Part shown: positions 25,938-34,570 of the stretch, piece by piece
How the letters are laid out: each line of letters begins with the position of its first letter
Numbering within the stretch: the first letter of the stretch is position 1
Source: PGYR01 sp041675005
Lineage (GTDB): Bacteria; Bacteroidota; Ignavibacteria; Kapaibacteriales; UBA2268
Direction of reading: 5' to 3'
Length of the DNA stretch: 64,000 nt
Assembly: GCA_041675005.1 (NCBI GenBank)
Contig: JBAYUQ010000012.1
Coordinates: 1 to 64,000, forward strand
Made by a program: the position numbers and the translations under genes
Notes under the pieces: model-generated
The model's database searches: none
What the model was told of the DNA's origin: nothing
The model's input: only the letters and a program-made list of their open reading frames with translations

Positions 25938-27689
25938 ATGTTCCAACCCGAATACGAAGAGGATAGCCCTTTTGGTATTGACCCCAAGTTTGACCTAAGC
26001 TATTTATTACAGAAAGCTGAAGAATACTTACAGGACTACGATGAGGAACTAATCACCAAAGCATTTTGGTATTGCTACGAAAATCACAAAGGAATGGTAC
26101 GTAAATCGGGCAAACCGTTCTACACTCATCCACTGAATGTATCTATAGTCCTACTCGAAGAATTTCCAATATATGATTCTCAAACTGTTGCGGCTTGCTT
26201 ACTCCACGATACTATCGAGGATGTAGATAGCGTAACTTGGGATACTATTAAAAATACTTTCAATAGTGAAGTAGCACGGATGGTGGACGGTGTAACTAAG
26301 ATAAGCCATAAGGAAGTAAGCCAGACTGAAAATAAGGCTGCCTCGTATAGAAAGCTGTTTCTTGCTTTGGTTAGGGATATAAGAGTTATTCTAATCAAGT
26401 TAGCAGATAGATTGCACAATATTAGGACTCTTCACTACCTCTCCCCAAACAAACAAAAGTACATAGCCGAAGAAACACTAAATTTTTATACGATGCTAGC
26501 TCATAGATTGGGGCTCCTAAAAATAAAAATAGAGCTTGAAAATCTTTCATTCTACTATCTAGATAGAGAAGCTTACGAAGATCTCAAAGAGCGGTTAAAT
26601 CTAAAAAGAAAGGAATTTCTTGGCTATATAACCTCATTTCTAGGAACTATAGAAGACAGTTTGAACCTGCATGAAATAGATCACACTCTTACCATATATC
26701 ATAAGCACGAATATGAGATATTCAATATGATACAAGAGGGGAAATCTCTATCTGATATAGATAATTTTTATTCTATCAACCTAATTATAAACTCTAATGA
26801 TATATCCGATTGCTATCGTGCTCACGGTATAATAGCGAATACATTCGATTCGATTAAGTTCTTAGATTATATTTCCAAACCGAAATTCGATTGGTACAAA
26901 TCGCTGCATACGGAGATTATTGGCCCAGACGGTAAAAAAATAGAGCTCTCCATTCGGACACAAGAAATGGAAACGATTGCAGAGGATGGATTTGCTTCCA
27001 AATTCTCACTCAAAAATAAGCGTAAAGCACTCAATATAACCCGCGAGGACACCGAAGAGTGGGGTGAGTGGATGCAAGAAATGATAGAAGAATACCCAGA
27101 TACAGCTATTCAGATAATCTGGAATTCAATCAAAGTAAACCTATTCGATGTAGATGTGGTTGTATATAATAAAAAAGGCAACCCTGTCTCACTACCAGAC
27201 GGCTCCACTGTACTCGATTTCGCATTTGCTAAATCCTACGAAGATGGTTTGCACTGTATTTCGGCTAAGATAAACGGAGTAATAAAAGACCTATTCTACG
27301 AACTAAGATATGGGGACCAGGTAGAGATAATCACTTCCGAAAGCGTAACACCAGAGCCAAAATGGCAACAGCACGTTGTGACTTTCAAAGCTGTTATATC
27401 CTTGTTCCATTATTTTAAGGATAACCCTTTCGTTGAAATCTCAAGCAAGAAAGACCAGCATTCATTCATAAAAATGAAAATAGTGGGTGAAGATAGAGAG
27501 GGGATGCTAAAGCAAATAACCGAAGCTATTGGCAAAAATAGTATGCACGAATTGCATATTAGTGCCCAAGAAGAAGACTTCGAAGGAGTTTTCACGCTGA
27601 AATTAAAAGAAGATGATGACGTAAATAATATCTTCCTAAAAATCCTGAATATACAAGGCATCAAAAGTGTAAATCTACTCGACGATTGA
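25938..27689 (+). CDS. RelA/SpoT-family protein, hydrolase-type
   Basis: ATG at 25938 is taken as the start; TTG at 25914 is the alternative and adds eight residues. Numbering here is from the TTG. The HD hydrolase domain is intact: His72 (FYTHPLNV), His98-Asp99 and Glu102-Asp103 (LLHDTIEDVD), Asp165/Asn169 (LADRLHNIRTL). The synthetase domain (255-370) is degraded: the basic residues expected in the RxKxxxS and G-loop regions and in the strand after LSDIDNFY are gone, although 'YKSLHTEIIGPDGK' and IELSIRT remain. A TGS domain (415-480) and a C-terminal ACT domain (515-590) follow. It should degrade (p)ppGpp but probably not make it. A canonical bifunctional Rel would be expected elsewhere. 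Confidence 0.85.
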   Translation: MFQPEYEEDSPFGIDPKFDLSYLLQKAEEYLQDYDEELITKAFWYCYENHKGMVRKSGKPFYTHPLNVSIVLLEEFPIYDSQTVAACLLHDTIEDVDSVTWDTIKNTFNSEVARMVDGVTKISHKEVSQTENKAASYRKLFLALVRDIRVILIKLADRLHNIRTLHYLSPNKQKYIAEETLNFYTMLAHRLGLLKIKIELENLSFYYLDREAYEDLKERLNLKRKEFLGYITSFLGTIEDSLNLHEIDHTLTIYHKHEYEIFNMIQEGKSLSDIDNFYSINLIINSNDISDCYRAHGIIANTFDSIKFLDYISKPKFDWYKSLHTEIIGPDGKKIELSIRTQEMETIAEDGFASKFSLKNKRKALNITREDTEEWGEWMQEMIEEYPDTAIQIIWNSIKVNLFDVDVVVYNKKGNPVSLPDGSTVLDFAFAKSYEDGLHCISAKINGVIKDLFYELRYGDQVEIITSESVTPEPKWQQHVVTFKAVISLFHYFKDNPFVEISSKKDQHSFIKMKIVGEDREGMLKQITEAIGKNSMHELHISAQEEDFEGVFTLKLKEDDDVNNIFLKILNIQGIKSVNLLDD

Positions 27690-28226
27690 GCCACCCACGA
27701 TGAATGAATATAATGTCACAGCGAGGATAGTAGAGACGTGGCTGTCTCAAGATTACTTATTTTAACACAGAGACCACAAAGATTTGTTTTCCAAATTTTT
27801 CACACAAAGGACACAAAGTTCTCGTCACTTGAGAGGGAGCGTCGCGACCGAAGAGTCTAGGTAAAAAAAGAGATTCCTATATTAGCCCCATCGGGGCAAA
27901 ATACCTGTAGCTAATAGTAACCCAGCAACTCCAATACCCCCAAGGGGGCAATATAATGTGTGACTAAAGTCCTCGTTGGTTAGGGTATGTCTGCAATCCG
28001 TTGGCTAAAGCCAAAGGCAATACTATTGAATTTACGCTTCTCGCAGTGACATTATATTCATTCAGAGTGACAGATCTTTCATCAAAGAGTTAGTGAAAAC
28101 ACCTGGAGAATTCTGGTGCAGTTCAATATTATTAGCTACATTCGCGTTAACTAACCACCCCGTCCCGATACGCAGTCCCACCCCTCGATAGAGAAAATTT
28201 CAGGATTATTAGATTTAAACAAGGTA
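27690..28226. repeat. Mosaic block of intergenic repeats
   Basis: No gene is present. In order it holds: 'ACACAGAGACCACAAAGA' and a variant CACACAAAGGACACAAAG (27757-27820); the GTCACTTGAGAGGGAGCG... GAAGAGTCTAGG element (27835-27870); TTAGCCCCATCGGGGCAAAA with ATACCTGTAG, then ACCCCCAAGGGGGCAA (27882-27950), two short GC palindromes; a dispersed-repeat copy ending CAGTTCAATATTATTAG (28090-28136); and the CACCCCGTC/CCACCCCTC block (28153-28186). Such mosaics are typical of intergenic junkyards in FCB genomes. Confidence 0.7.
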
Positions 28227-28994
28227 TTACGGTCTTCCTAAGTAACCGTGTTGAGTCAGAATTTCTATTCTACCTTCTAATATTCCTAATATCTCATTTG
28301 CATTTTGCTCTATTGAATATATACCTATGCCTTCAATGAAAGTATAGATAATATCGGATTTTGCAGCCCGTTCCATATTACCCGATGGTGAAAGCGATTT
28401 GGCAGATAAATCAATTGTTAGCTTAACTACATCTGCCGTGTAAGTTTTACCAATGTAAGTTATTTCTTTTGTGCTTTGCTTTTTACCTGTTATCTGTACT
28501 TTACCCGATACAGTGTCTTGCTCTATTACTTGATCTGTCAATTCAAAAAAGAAAGATTCCCATTCATTATTATTGAAATCCATTATCTTAATCCAACCCG
28601 GAATTAGTATGGGTATATTAGAAGTTGTACTAGGGTCAGTAACATAATTATTCAGATTAATCTCATCCATATATAGATAGATACCATCTTCATCAGTGCT
28701 TATATGGGTAAATAGTGAATTATCAGTTTTTGTGTCATAGAATATCTTGTAAGCAGATCTCTTATCTAATGTTTCTTCATCAAGTAAATGGATTGATTTG
28801 AATACTGCACTCTCTTCGATTATTTCTCCTTCGCTATCCAAATCATAAACACTGTAATCCCAAAAATTATAGGCCTTTAATTCCAAATAATTGTTATCAC
28901 CATCTGGGCTTGTTGTTTCCTTGTTATCACAGCCGCTTATAACTAATATAATTGCAAGCGATATAATAGTTAGTATAGTTATTCTCAGTTTCAT
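28227..28994 (-). CDS. Hypothetical lipoprotein, paralogue of next gene
   Basis: The 255-residue protein has a lipoprotein signal with lipobox VISGC (Cys22) followed by DNKETTSPDGDNN. The body has no named domain that I recognise. It is clearly paralogous to the next gene upstream: WIKIMDFNNNEWESFFFEL matches WIKIIDFNTSKWDIFKVNI, EITYIGKTYTADV matches KVTYKGKTYDVQN, and IEGIGIYSIEQN matches IPGLGIYSTSN. The pair is a tandem duplication, separated by a terminator, so the two are transcribed independently. It is predicted to be envelope-anchored. Confidence 0.7.
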   Translation of the reverse strand: MKLRITILTIISLAIILVISGCDNKETTSPDGDNNYLELKAYNFWDYSVYDLDSEGEIIEESAVFKSIHLLDEETLDKRSAYKIFYDTKTDNSLFTHISTDEDGIYLYMDEINLNNYVTDPSTTSNIPILIPGWIKIMDFNNNEWESFFFELTDQVIEQDTVSGKVQITGKKQSTKEITYIGKTYTADVVKLTIDLSAKSLSPSGNMERAAKSDIIYTFIEGIGIYSIEQNANEILGILEGRIEILTQHGYLGRP

Positions 28995-29038
28995 ATTATT
29001 ATTCCATTTTGTTTCTATTTATCGTTTACCAATATAGA

Positions 29039-29064
29039 AAAAGTCCAGTAATAACTGGACTTTT
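29039..29064 (-). terminator. Rho-independent terminator between paralogous lipoproteins
   Basis: AAAAGTCCAGT (29039-29049) pairs with ACTGGACTTTT (29054-29064) around a four-base loop. T-rich sequence flanks both sides; on the minus strand it ends the 29094-29831 gene. Confidence 0.85.
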
Positions 29065-29093
29065 ATTTTTAAAATTAACTGAATGCTAAATAC

Positions 29094-29831
29094 TTATTTT
29101 AAGATATGGTCAACGAGAACATCTTTTGTTATAATTTTCACTATTTCACCATCTATAAAAGTATAATCTAAATTTGAAGTAGAATAAATGCCTAATCCAG
29201 GTATTAAACTAATATTAGTTGTATCACTTTGAGATTGAGGTACTGATACTATTTCATCATTCTCATCAATATAAGTATTAATAACATCCGTGTAATTTAT
29301 ATTCAAGTAATTTTGAACATCATAAGTTTTACCTTTGTATGTTACTTTACTTGAAGCAACTTTTTCTCCTTTCATCCCAGAAACTCCTTTTGTAGAAATA
29401 CCGCTTTCTTCATCTTCTTCATCTATATTAACTTTAAATATATCCCATTTCGAAGTATTAAAATCAATAATTTTTATCCAAATATTTATATCCTCTGGAT
29501 CATCCGATGAAGAATAGCCGTATATACCATTTGCATCAGTGTAAATATAAGAGGTATCCATTGAGCCACCTGAATCATCTGTAAGTAAAAATGCATCTTT
29601 ATTAGCTATCATCGTTTTACCAACAATAGAAAGAGTATATGTTTCTTTAACCGAACCTATAGTATTTCCATTAGCATCAGTATTAAAGGTATCATATTTC
29701 CAAGAATTGCCAATTGCAAGTGGCAGACCTGTCCCATTATCAGTATCTGGTGAAGTTGTCGTGTCATCTGAACAACTACTTAAAAAGGCAACCATTAAAG
29801 CTGCAGCAAAGAATAGAACTATTTTTTTCAT
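29094..29831 (-). CDS. Hypothetical lipoprotein, paralogue of neighbour
   Basis: The start is the ATG at 29831, six bases after GGAG; the longer frame upstream lacks a ribosome site and would bury the signal. The 245-residue product has the signal MKKIVLFFAAALMVAFLSSC and an Asp/Thr-rich linker (SDDTTTSPDTDNGTG). Its body matches that of the downstream lipoprotein in several blocks (WIKIIDFNTSKWD, VTYKGKTYDV, IPGLGIYST). The N-terminal part, LPLAIGNSWKYDTFNTDANG, resembles secreted Bacteroidota/Chlorobi proteins of unknown function. No catalytic motif is visible. Confidence 0.7.
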   Translation of the reverse strand: MKKIVLFFAAALMVAFLSSCSDDTTTSPDTDNGTGLPLAIGNSWKYDTFNTDANGNTIGSVKETYTLSIVGKTMIANKDAFLLTDDSGGSMDTSYIYTDANGIYGYSSSDDPEDINIWIKIIDFNTSKWDIFKVNIDEEDEESGISTKGVSGMKGEKVASSKVTYKGKTYDVQNYLNINYTDVINTYIDENDEIVSVPQSQSDTTNISLIPGLGIYSTSNLDYTFIDGEIVKIITKDVLVDHILK

Positions 29832-29959
29832 AAAAACTCCATAAATAATTATTAATTGATTTTTGTTATAAACTAACATAAAATTAAGCAAAAAGTATAG
29901 TAAAACAACACATTTTTTTCTTTAGCTCTAGAAACTTAGTATTTGCTAGGATTTCAATA

Positions 29960-30304
29960 TTACGAAACCTTACTAGTCTTTTTTTTTGAGCGTTTCCAAA
30001 ATAAAAAGCGACCAAGCATTATTCTAAGGAAGTTCTTGAAGAATTTATGTTGACCAAATATAGTACCTACTGTAAGTAGTATTATTTGGTAAGCTGGGAG
30101 TACAGTTACTATATATACAACTGCACGTAGCCAAAATGGATCTTCTTTGGTTAAGTGGAGTATCTCGAATACAAATCGGCTAACGTAAACGGAAAGCATT
30201 CCTGTAATAGCAAAAACAAGAAATATAATTGCTACTTGATATGGAGATGTAACTCCCCATCTTTTCTTAAGAAAATCAACTATTTTTTCTATTCTATTAT
30301 TCAT
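29960..30304 (-). CDS. DUF6787-like small membrane protein in haem operon
   Basis: The start is ATG 30304, whose A is the last base of the upstream hemS stop codon (TGATG). The 114-residue protein has a basic start (RIEKIVDFLKKRWGVTSPYQ), two or three hydrophobic segments (VAIIFLVFAITGMLSVYVSR and 'AVVYIVTVLPAYQIILLTVG') and a basic tail after FGQHKFFKNFLRIMLGRF. This is the pattern of a small Bacteroidota membrane family (DUF6787) of unknown function. Coupling to the haem-degradation gene suggests a role in haem or iron handling at the inner membrane, but that rests on position only. Confidence 0.7.
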   Translation of the reverse strand: MNNRIEKIVDFLKKRWGVTSPYQVAIIFLVFAITGMLSVYVSRFVFEILHLTKEDPFWLRAVVYIVTVLPAYQIILLTVGTIFGQHKFFKNFLRIMLGRFLFWKRSKKKTSKVS

Positions 30305-31347
30305 CACTTTGCCTTTTCTAGTTCTGCGATTATATCTTGCCACTCCGGTAACTCTGGTATTCCAGGCTTTCTTTTGCCGAAGAATGTGATTGCAAGTTCG
30401 CCATCCATATCATAAAGTTCGAGTGACGTAACTACACCATCTTTTGTTGGTTTGAATAGCACAAAAGTTTCAGCAATCAAATCATTACGTAGGTGCATAT
30501 TGAAATTCTCGTCCATTATATTAGTCCAATTCTCTATTAGACGGATATTTTTTATCTCGCCAGTGTGGATTTGTACTATGTCATCATTCGCTACGAATAC
30601 CATAATAGGCACTTGTCTATCGGCAGCGCTATGTAATATGTCTATAACTGCATCATTGTAAACTCTGTAAGCTAGATTATCGGGAGCTCTTTTTATTAGC
30701 TCTAGTCTCTTTATTTTCTGTGTTTCGAGTATTGTCTGGAAGTTATGAGTGTCCTCTAGTTTCTCCCACTCACTAATTGCCTTATCGAAATCTATATCTT
30801 CTATCGCGTTGTAATTCTTTGGCTTTTCACCTTTCTCAACTACTGGCAAAGTAGTATCATCTGATATGAAACTCCCAATTAGCTTTTGGTACTCTTCTTC
30901 GTTACTATCGTCTGTTAGATAGACTTTCTGAGATGGTTTGCCATATTTGTTGAAAAACTGAATAGAACGAAGCATCTTACCATTGTGCTCTTTTTCTACA
31001 TTATATACATACTTCCAATCATCGAAGAATACTCTTAGGTCGATGTCTTCGCCATGAATCAAACCCATGGAACCGTGTACTTGTACTTTTCCAAAAGTCC
31101 CTTTGCGTTCGTGTACAGCATTTTCGTTTCTTGCCAATACCATAACTCTACCAAGCTTTGGAAGCTCTTTGTAAATCTCAATCGGGGTTTCTTGTAGTTT
31201 ACGGCTTGGGTCGTGTAGATTAGAAGCTAATAGTTCTAACTCGCTAATACCTAATAAATCAGCATACTCTTTGATTCTTAACTTAGGGTTAGTTTGTATT
31301 ACTTGTTCGTATCTTTCCTTTAGAGAAGGAGTTTCAATTGTAGGCAT
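30304..31347 (-). CDS. hemS: HemS/HmuS-type haem-degrading factor
   Basis: The 347-residue cytosolic protein is a full two-domain HemS/ChuS/HmuS family member. The first repeat has KLRIKEYADLLGISELELLA, LGRVMVLARNENAVHE and HGEDIDLRVFFDDWKY. The second has VPIMVFVANDDIVQIHTG, 'NIMDENFNMHLRNDLIAETF' and 'GVVTSLELYDMDGELAITFF', followed by GKRKPGIPELPEW. Family members bind haem and release iron by degrading or storing it. It follows the HmuY lipoprotein gene by 23 bases and is coupled to the DUF6787 gene. This is the Yersinia-type HemS, not the CobN-like protein also called HmuS in Porphyromonas. Confidence 0.9.
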   Translation of the reverse strand: MPTIETPSLKERYEQVIQTNPKLRIKEYADLLGISELELLASNLHDPSRKLQETPIEIYKELPKLGRVMVLARNENAVHERKGTFGKVQVHGSMGLIHGEDIDLRVFFDDWKYVYNVEKEHNGKMLRSIQFFNKYGKPSQKVYLTDDSNEEEYQKLIGSFISDDTTLPVVEKGEKPKNYNAIEDIDFDKAISEWEKLEDTHNFQTILETQKIKRLELIKRAPDNLAYRVYNDAVIDILHSAADRQVPIMVFVANDDIVQIHTGEIKNIRLIENWTNIMDENFNMHLRNDLIAETFVLFKPTKDGVVTSLELYDMDGELAITFFGKRKPGIPELPEWQDIIAELEKAK

Positions 31348-31370
31348 AACACACCATTTTCATTTTTATA

Positions 31371-32372
31371 TTATAATAACTTAAACTCAAATTGGGGATA
31401 GCCCTTCTCCGCTTTCCCATCTATTATTTTCTGAAAGCCTATGAATCTCAGCTTATAGATGAATCCTTCAGGATCTCTTATCAAAAATTTCTTAGATGGA
31501 TTAACAGTATAGACGCCAGTATTGATATCTACTTGTTTCCAATCCCATCCAATTTCATTTCTTATTCTTGAGAATTTGGTCATCTGAGCAATCTCTGTAG
31601 TCAAATCACTGAAATCTATCACACTATCTGCTTCAGCAACCATACACATCCTATCGTTAAGTAAAGCACCATTAACAGGGTATATTTCGAATCCAAGTAC
31701 ATCAAAAAACTCAGTGTATTTAGTAAACAAGATATCCCATTCGCTAGCAAGTGGTTCAAGGTTATTTACTTCCCCGCCATTTTCGAACGACATTGTTATA
31801 TAATTATACCCATCTATTCTTGGTATATATAGTGTATCAATTACATTTGATTTTAGTTCTGAGAACTTAATTGTAAATCCATTTTCATCAGCACCTAAAA
31901 TCATCATCTTCCATATCCCGCCTCTTGAACGGTCATGACTTCGGCCTCTGTCTATTACATAAACGTGATTTTTAGATTGAATACTGCCTTCATTTACTTC
32001 CCACCACTTACCGATAGCGGAGGAATCCATATTGCCATTAGGTAAATCTCGTTTGTATTGATCATTTTCTAATGCCGTTGTTACAGTATCAAAATCTACA
32101 ATTCCTAAATCTTGGATAGCTATATCTCGTGCCGCATTTATCCTAACATAATAATCATCGTAAGCCTGGAAACCCAAATCCCACAAGCCGAATAGATTAG
32201 TCTTTACTACTGAGTTAGTTGATAAATCAAAGTATATCTGGTTCTCATAAACATCAAAATCTACTTGATTCGAGGTGATATCACCTCGTGGGAATGGATT
32301 AACAGCCGTGTCTTCTTTGAAACAGGAGTTCAGAAGTACTAATAGCGGTAATATAAAAATGTATTTTTTCAT
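31371..32372 (-). CDS. hmuY: HmuY-family haem-binding lipoprotein
   Basis: The 333-residue protein has a lipoprotein signal (MKKYIFILPLLVLLNSC, Cys17) and an HmuY-like body: QIYFDLSTNSVVKTNLF, LWDLGFQAYDDYYVRIN, then a repeat of the beta fold with 'WDILFTKYTEFFDVLGFE', and a C-terminal segment 'GWDWKQVDINTGVYTVNPSK' with FLIRDPEGFIYKLRFIGF. HmuY proteins take haem from host or environmental haemoproteins and hand it to a TonB-dependent receptor. Here the ATG overlaps the receptor gene's stop by one base (TAATG), so the two are coupled. Which His or Met residues bind haem cannot be told from sequence alone. Confidence 0.85.
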   Translation of the reverse strand: MKKYIFILPLLVLLNSCFKEDTAVNPFPRGDITSNQVDFDVYENQIYFDLSTNSVVKTNLFGLWDLGFQAYDDYYVRINAARDIAIQDLGIVDFDTVTTALENDQYKRDLPNGNMDSSAIGKWWEVNEGSIQSKNHVYVIDRGRSHDRSRGGIWKMMILGADENGFTIKFSELKSNVIDTLYIPRIDGYNYITMSFENGGEVNNLEPLASEWDILFTKYTEFFDVLGFEIYPVNGALLNDRMCMVAEADSVIDFSDLTTEIAQMTKFSRIRNEIGWDWKQVDINTGVYTVNPSKKFLIRDPEGFIYKLRFIGFQKIIDGKAEKGYPQFEFKLL

Positions 32373-34570
32373 TATGGTATATTGAACTCCACTTTAGCGA
32401 AAAATGCTCTACCGTAACCAACAGGAAGAGATGAGCTATTACCCGAATGAGCTGCTCCGCTCGTCACCTGATTACTATTAACAGTAGTCACATCGAACAT
32501 ATTAATTATTCCAACTGAGAAAGTTGTATGCAACTCCTCAAATTTTCTAAGCACAGTAAAATCTAGATTGCTATAAGAATCGATTATAAAGTTTTCTATT
32601 TCATCTTCGTCATTCAGAACAAATCCCGGTGATTCACCTGTGAATTTATAGAATAAAGAGAATTTCAAATCATATATTTTCGATTGCCAAGAAGAGTTGA
32701 CTGTCACTTCAGGAGTATATTGTACTCCGTTCGATATGCCATCTATGAAGTTCTCTGTTCCCAAATAATTGAATCCAAATTTATTATAGAACTCTTCGTA
32801 TATGTATTTCAGAGTGATGTTAGTACCCAAAGTTCTATGCTGTCCTATATTGATATAGGTGAATAGATTATTACTCAAATTAGCAAGTGAAATCTTATTT
32901 ACAATATCATTATAATAGAAGTTTGGTTCTAGCTTGAGAACTCTTTTTTCATTAACTAAAGTATAAGTTAGCCCTAAGTTGAAGGCATCAGAACTTTCAG
33001 CACCCAACCCAGCATTACCTCTGATATTATGACTTGCATCAACGAATAAGAAATAAAGCTCTTTAAGTGATGGAGCTCGGAACCCTTTTGCGTAAGAAGC
33101 CCTAATTGTCAAATCATCTGTTAGTTCGGACATTATATTCAAAGCAGGAACTAAGGGTGCATCATATTTAGTATTATATATGTATCTAACTGCAGGTTGC
33201 ACTGTCAATACATCGCCAAATATATACTTTGTACTCAAATAAGCAGCATAATCATTGATTACTGGAGCGCCTTCTATACGACCACCCTCGCCATTATCCA
33301 AGTTGAAGTCAATTCCTACGCTATATCCCAGATTATCATTCAAGAATTCATCGAAGAATGCCGCACGTATATTAGTAGAGTTGAACCGAGTGGTGTCTTG
33401 CTCAGCATCGTCACCAGTAAGTATTTCTTCTAATGTTACTAGGTCTTTATAATAAGTATTTCGTGATCTTTGATAATTAGAATGTGAAAGTGAAAAATTG
33501 AAATTTTTGTTATTTTCTAATTGCTTCGAGATGAATATTGCATTATTCAATCTATCTGTTTTGTATTTGTTATCATAAGCCCCCTCATAATACGGAGCTA
33601 TTAGTTGCCCTTTGGAGATAAGGAGTTCTTCGAAATATCCACCTTTGTATCTAACATCAAATCCTAAAAGTACTGTCTTAGCATCTATATCAGCAAAGTA
33701 TTGTTCTTTTGGTTTCCATAGCTGGGTTCTAGAATCTTCTATAGGCGAGTATCCACCGAAGAAATGACGACCAATATTCAAGTTCACATAGTTATCATCG
33801 AAACTACTATTAAGCCCTACATCGAAATTGTATCGACCAACGGACTCATAAGTAGCTAATCCACGTACACTGATATTATCATTTGATTCTTTCTTTGAGA
33901 TTAGATTGATAACACCACCTAGAGCATCAGTACCATACAGAGTGGACATTGGACCTTTTACTATTTCTACTCTATCGATGTTAGTCAAACTAAGCTGGCT
34001 TATATCTATATTGCCATTAGTACGACCAATGATAGGAATACCATCTACAAGTATTTTTACATTCTCGCCACCAAGTCCGTTTATAGAGATATTACTACCT
34101 AACTGAGCGTCTTGGTTTATATTGATAGCCCCTTCTTGCATAAGCAAATCACGAAGATTATTAGCACCTTTGCTCGCTATGAAATCTCTATCTAATACAT
34201 CTACTTTTATAATAGAATTAGTAGAGAGCGTTGGTGAGTACTGCCCTGTAGTTACTATCTCTGAATAAAGAATGGATACTTGGTGTAGCAATATCTGATT
34301 TCTACGATTTTTATAAACTACGATTTGACTTGCTTCATATCCTAGGTACGAGACTTTTGCAATAGCAGAATCATAAGGAACTCTCACAGATCCATAGCTA
34401 TCAGTCTTACGGAAATTAGAATCAGCTTTAGCTGGGTTTAGATTAACAAACTGAATTGAAGCCGAAATAAGTGGCTCATTCGTGTTAATATCGTAAACTT
34501 TCAAAGTACCTACGGCTAGTAGAGAGCTACTAGCCAATAGGAATAATATTAGTGTCTTTAGGATGCTCAA
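32372..34570 (-). CDS. TonB-dependent haem receptor
   Basis: The 732-residue outer-membrane receptor has a signal peptide (about 1-19), an N-terminal CarboxypepD_reg-like domain (20-100, 'VGTLKVYDINTNEPLISASI'), a plug (about 115-230: NLRDLLMQEGAININ, SINGLGGENVKILVDG, IDRVEIVKGPMSTLYGTDAL) and a 22-strand barrel. The haem-receptor FRAP box is present, YAKGFRAPSLKELYFLF, followed by VDASHNIRGNAGL. The histidine between FRAP and the degenerate NPNL (here NAGL) is where haem receptors carry their conserved haem ligand. It lies between two HmuY-like genes, which fits haem import powered by TonB. Confidence 0.9.
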   Translation of the reverse strand: MSILKTLILFLLASSSLLAVGTLKVYDINTNEPLISASIQFVNLNPAKADSNFRKTDSYGSVRVPYDSAIAKVSYLGYEASQIVVYKNRRNQILLHQVSILYSEIVTTGQYSPTLSTNSIIKVDVLDRDFIASKGANNLRDLLMQEGAININQDAQLGSNISINGLGGENVKILVDGIPIIGRTNGNIDISQLSLTNIDRVEIVKGPMSTLYGTDALGGVINLISKKESNDNISVRGLATYESVGRYNFDVGLNSSFDDNYVNLNIGRHFFGGYSPIEDSRTQLWKPKEQYFADIDAKTVLLGFDVRYKGGYFEELLISKGQLIAPYYEGAYDNKYKTDRLNNAIFISKQLENNKNFNFSLSHSNYQRSRNTYYKDLVTLEEILTGDDAEQDTTRFNSTNIRAAFFDEFLNDNLGYSVGIDFNLDNGEGGRIEGAPVINDYAAYLSTKYIFGDVLTVQPAVRYIYNTKYDAPLVPALNIMSELTDDLTIRASYAKGFRAPSLKELYFLFVDASHNIRGNAGLGAESSDAFNLGLTYTLVNEKRVLKLEPNFYYNDIVNKISLANLSNNLFTYINIGQHRTLGTNITLKYIYEEFYNKFGFNYLGTENFIDGISNGVQYTPEVTVNSSWQSKIYDLKFSLFYKFTGESPGFVLNDEDEIENFIIDSYSNLDFTVLRKFEELHTTFSVGIINMFDVTTVNSNQVTSGAAHSGNSSSLPVGYGRAFFAKVEFNIP

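Noticed and set aside
27690..28226. Small RNA or tRNA gene in the repeat block
   Set aside because: Short GC palindromes are present but no cloverleaf, promoter or terminator pattern was found; repeat mosaic explains it.
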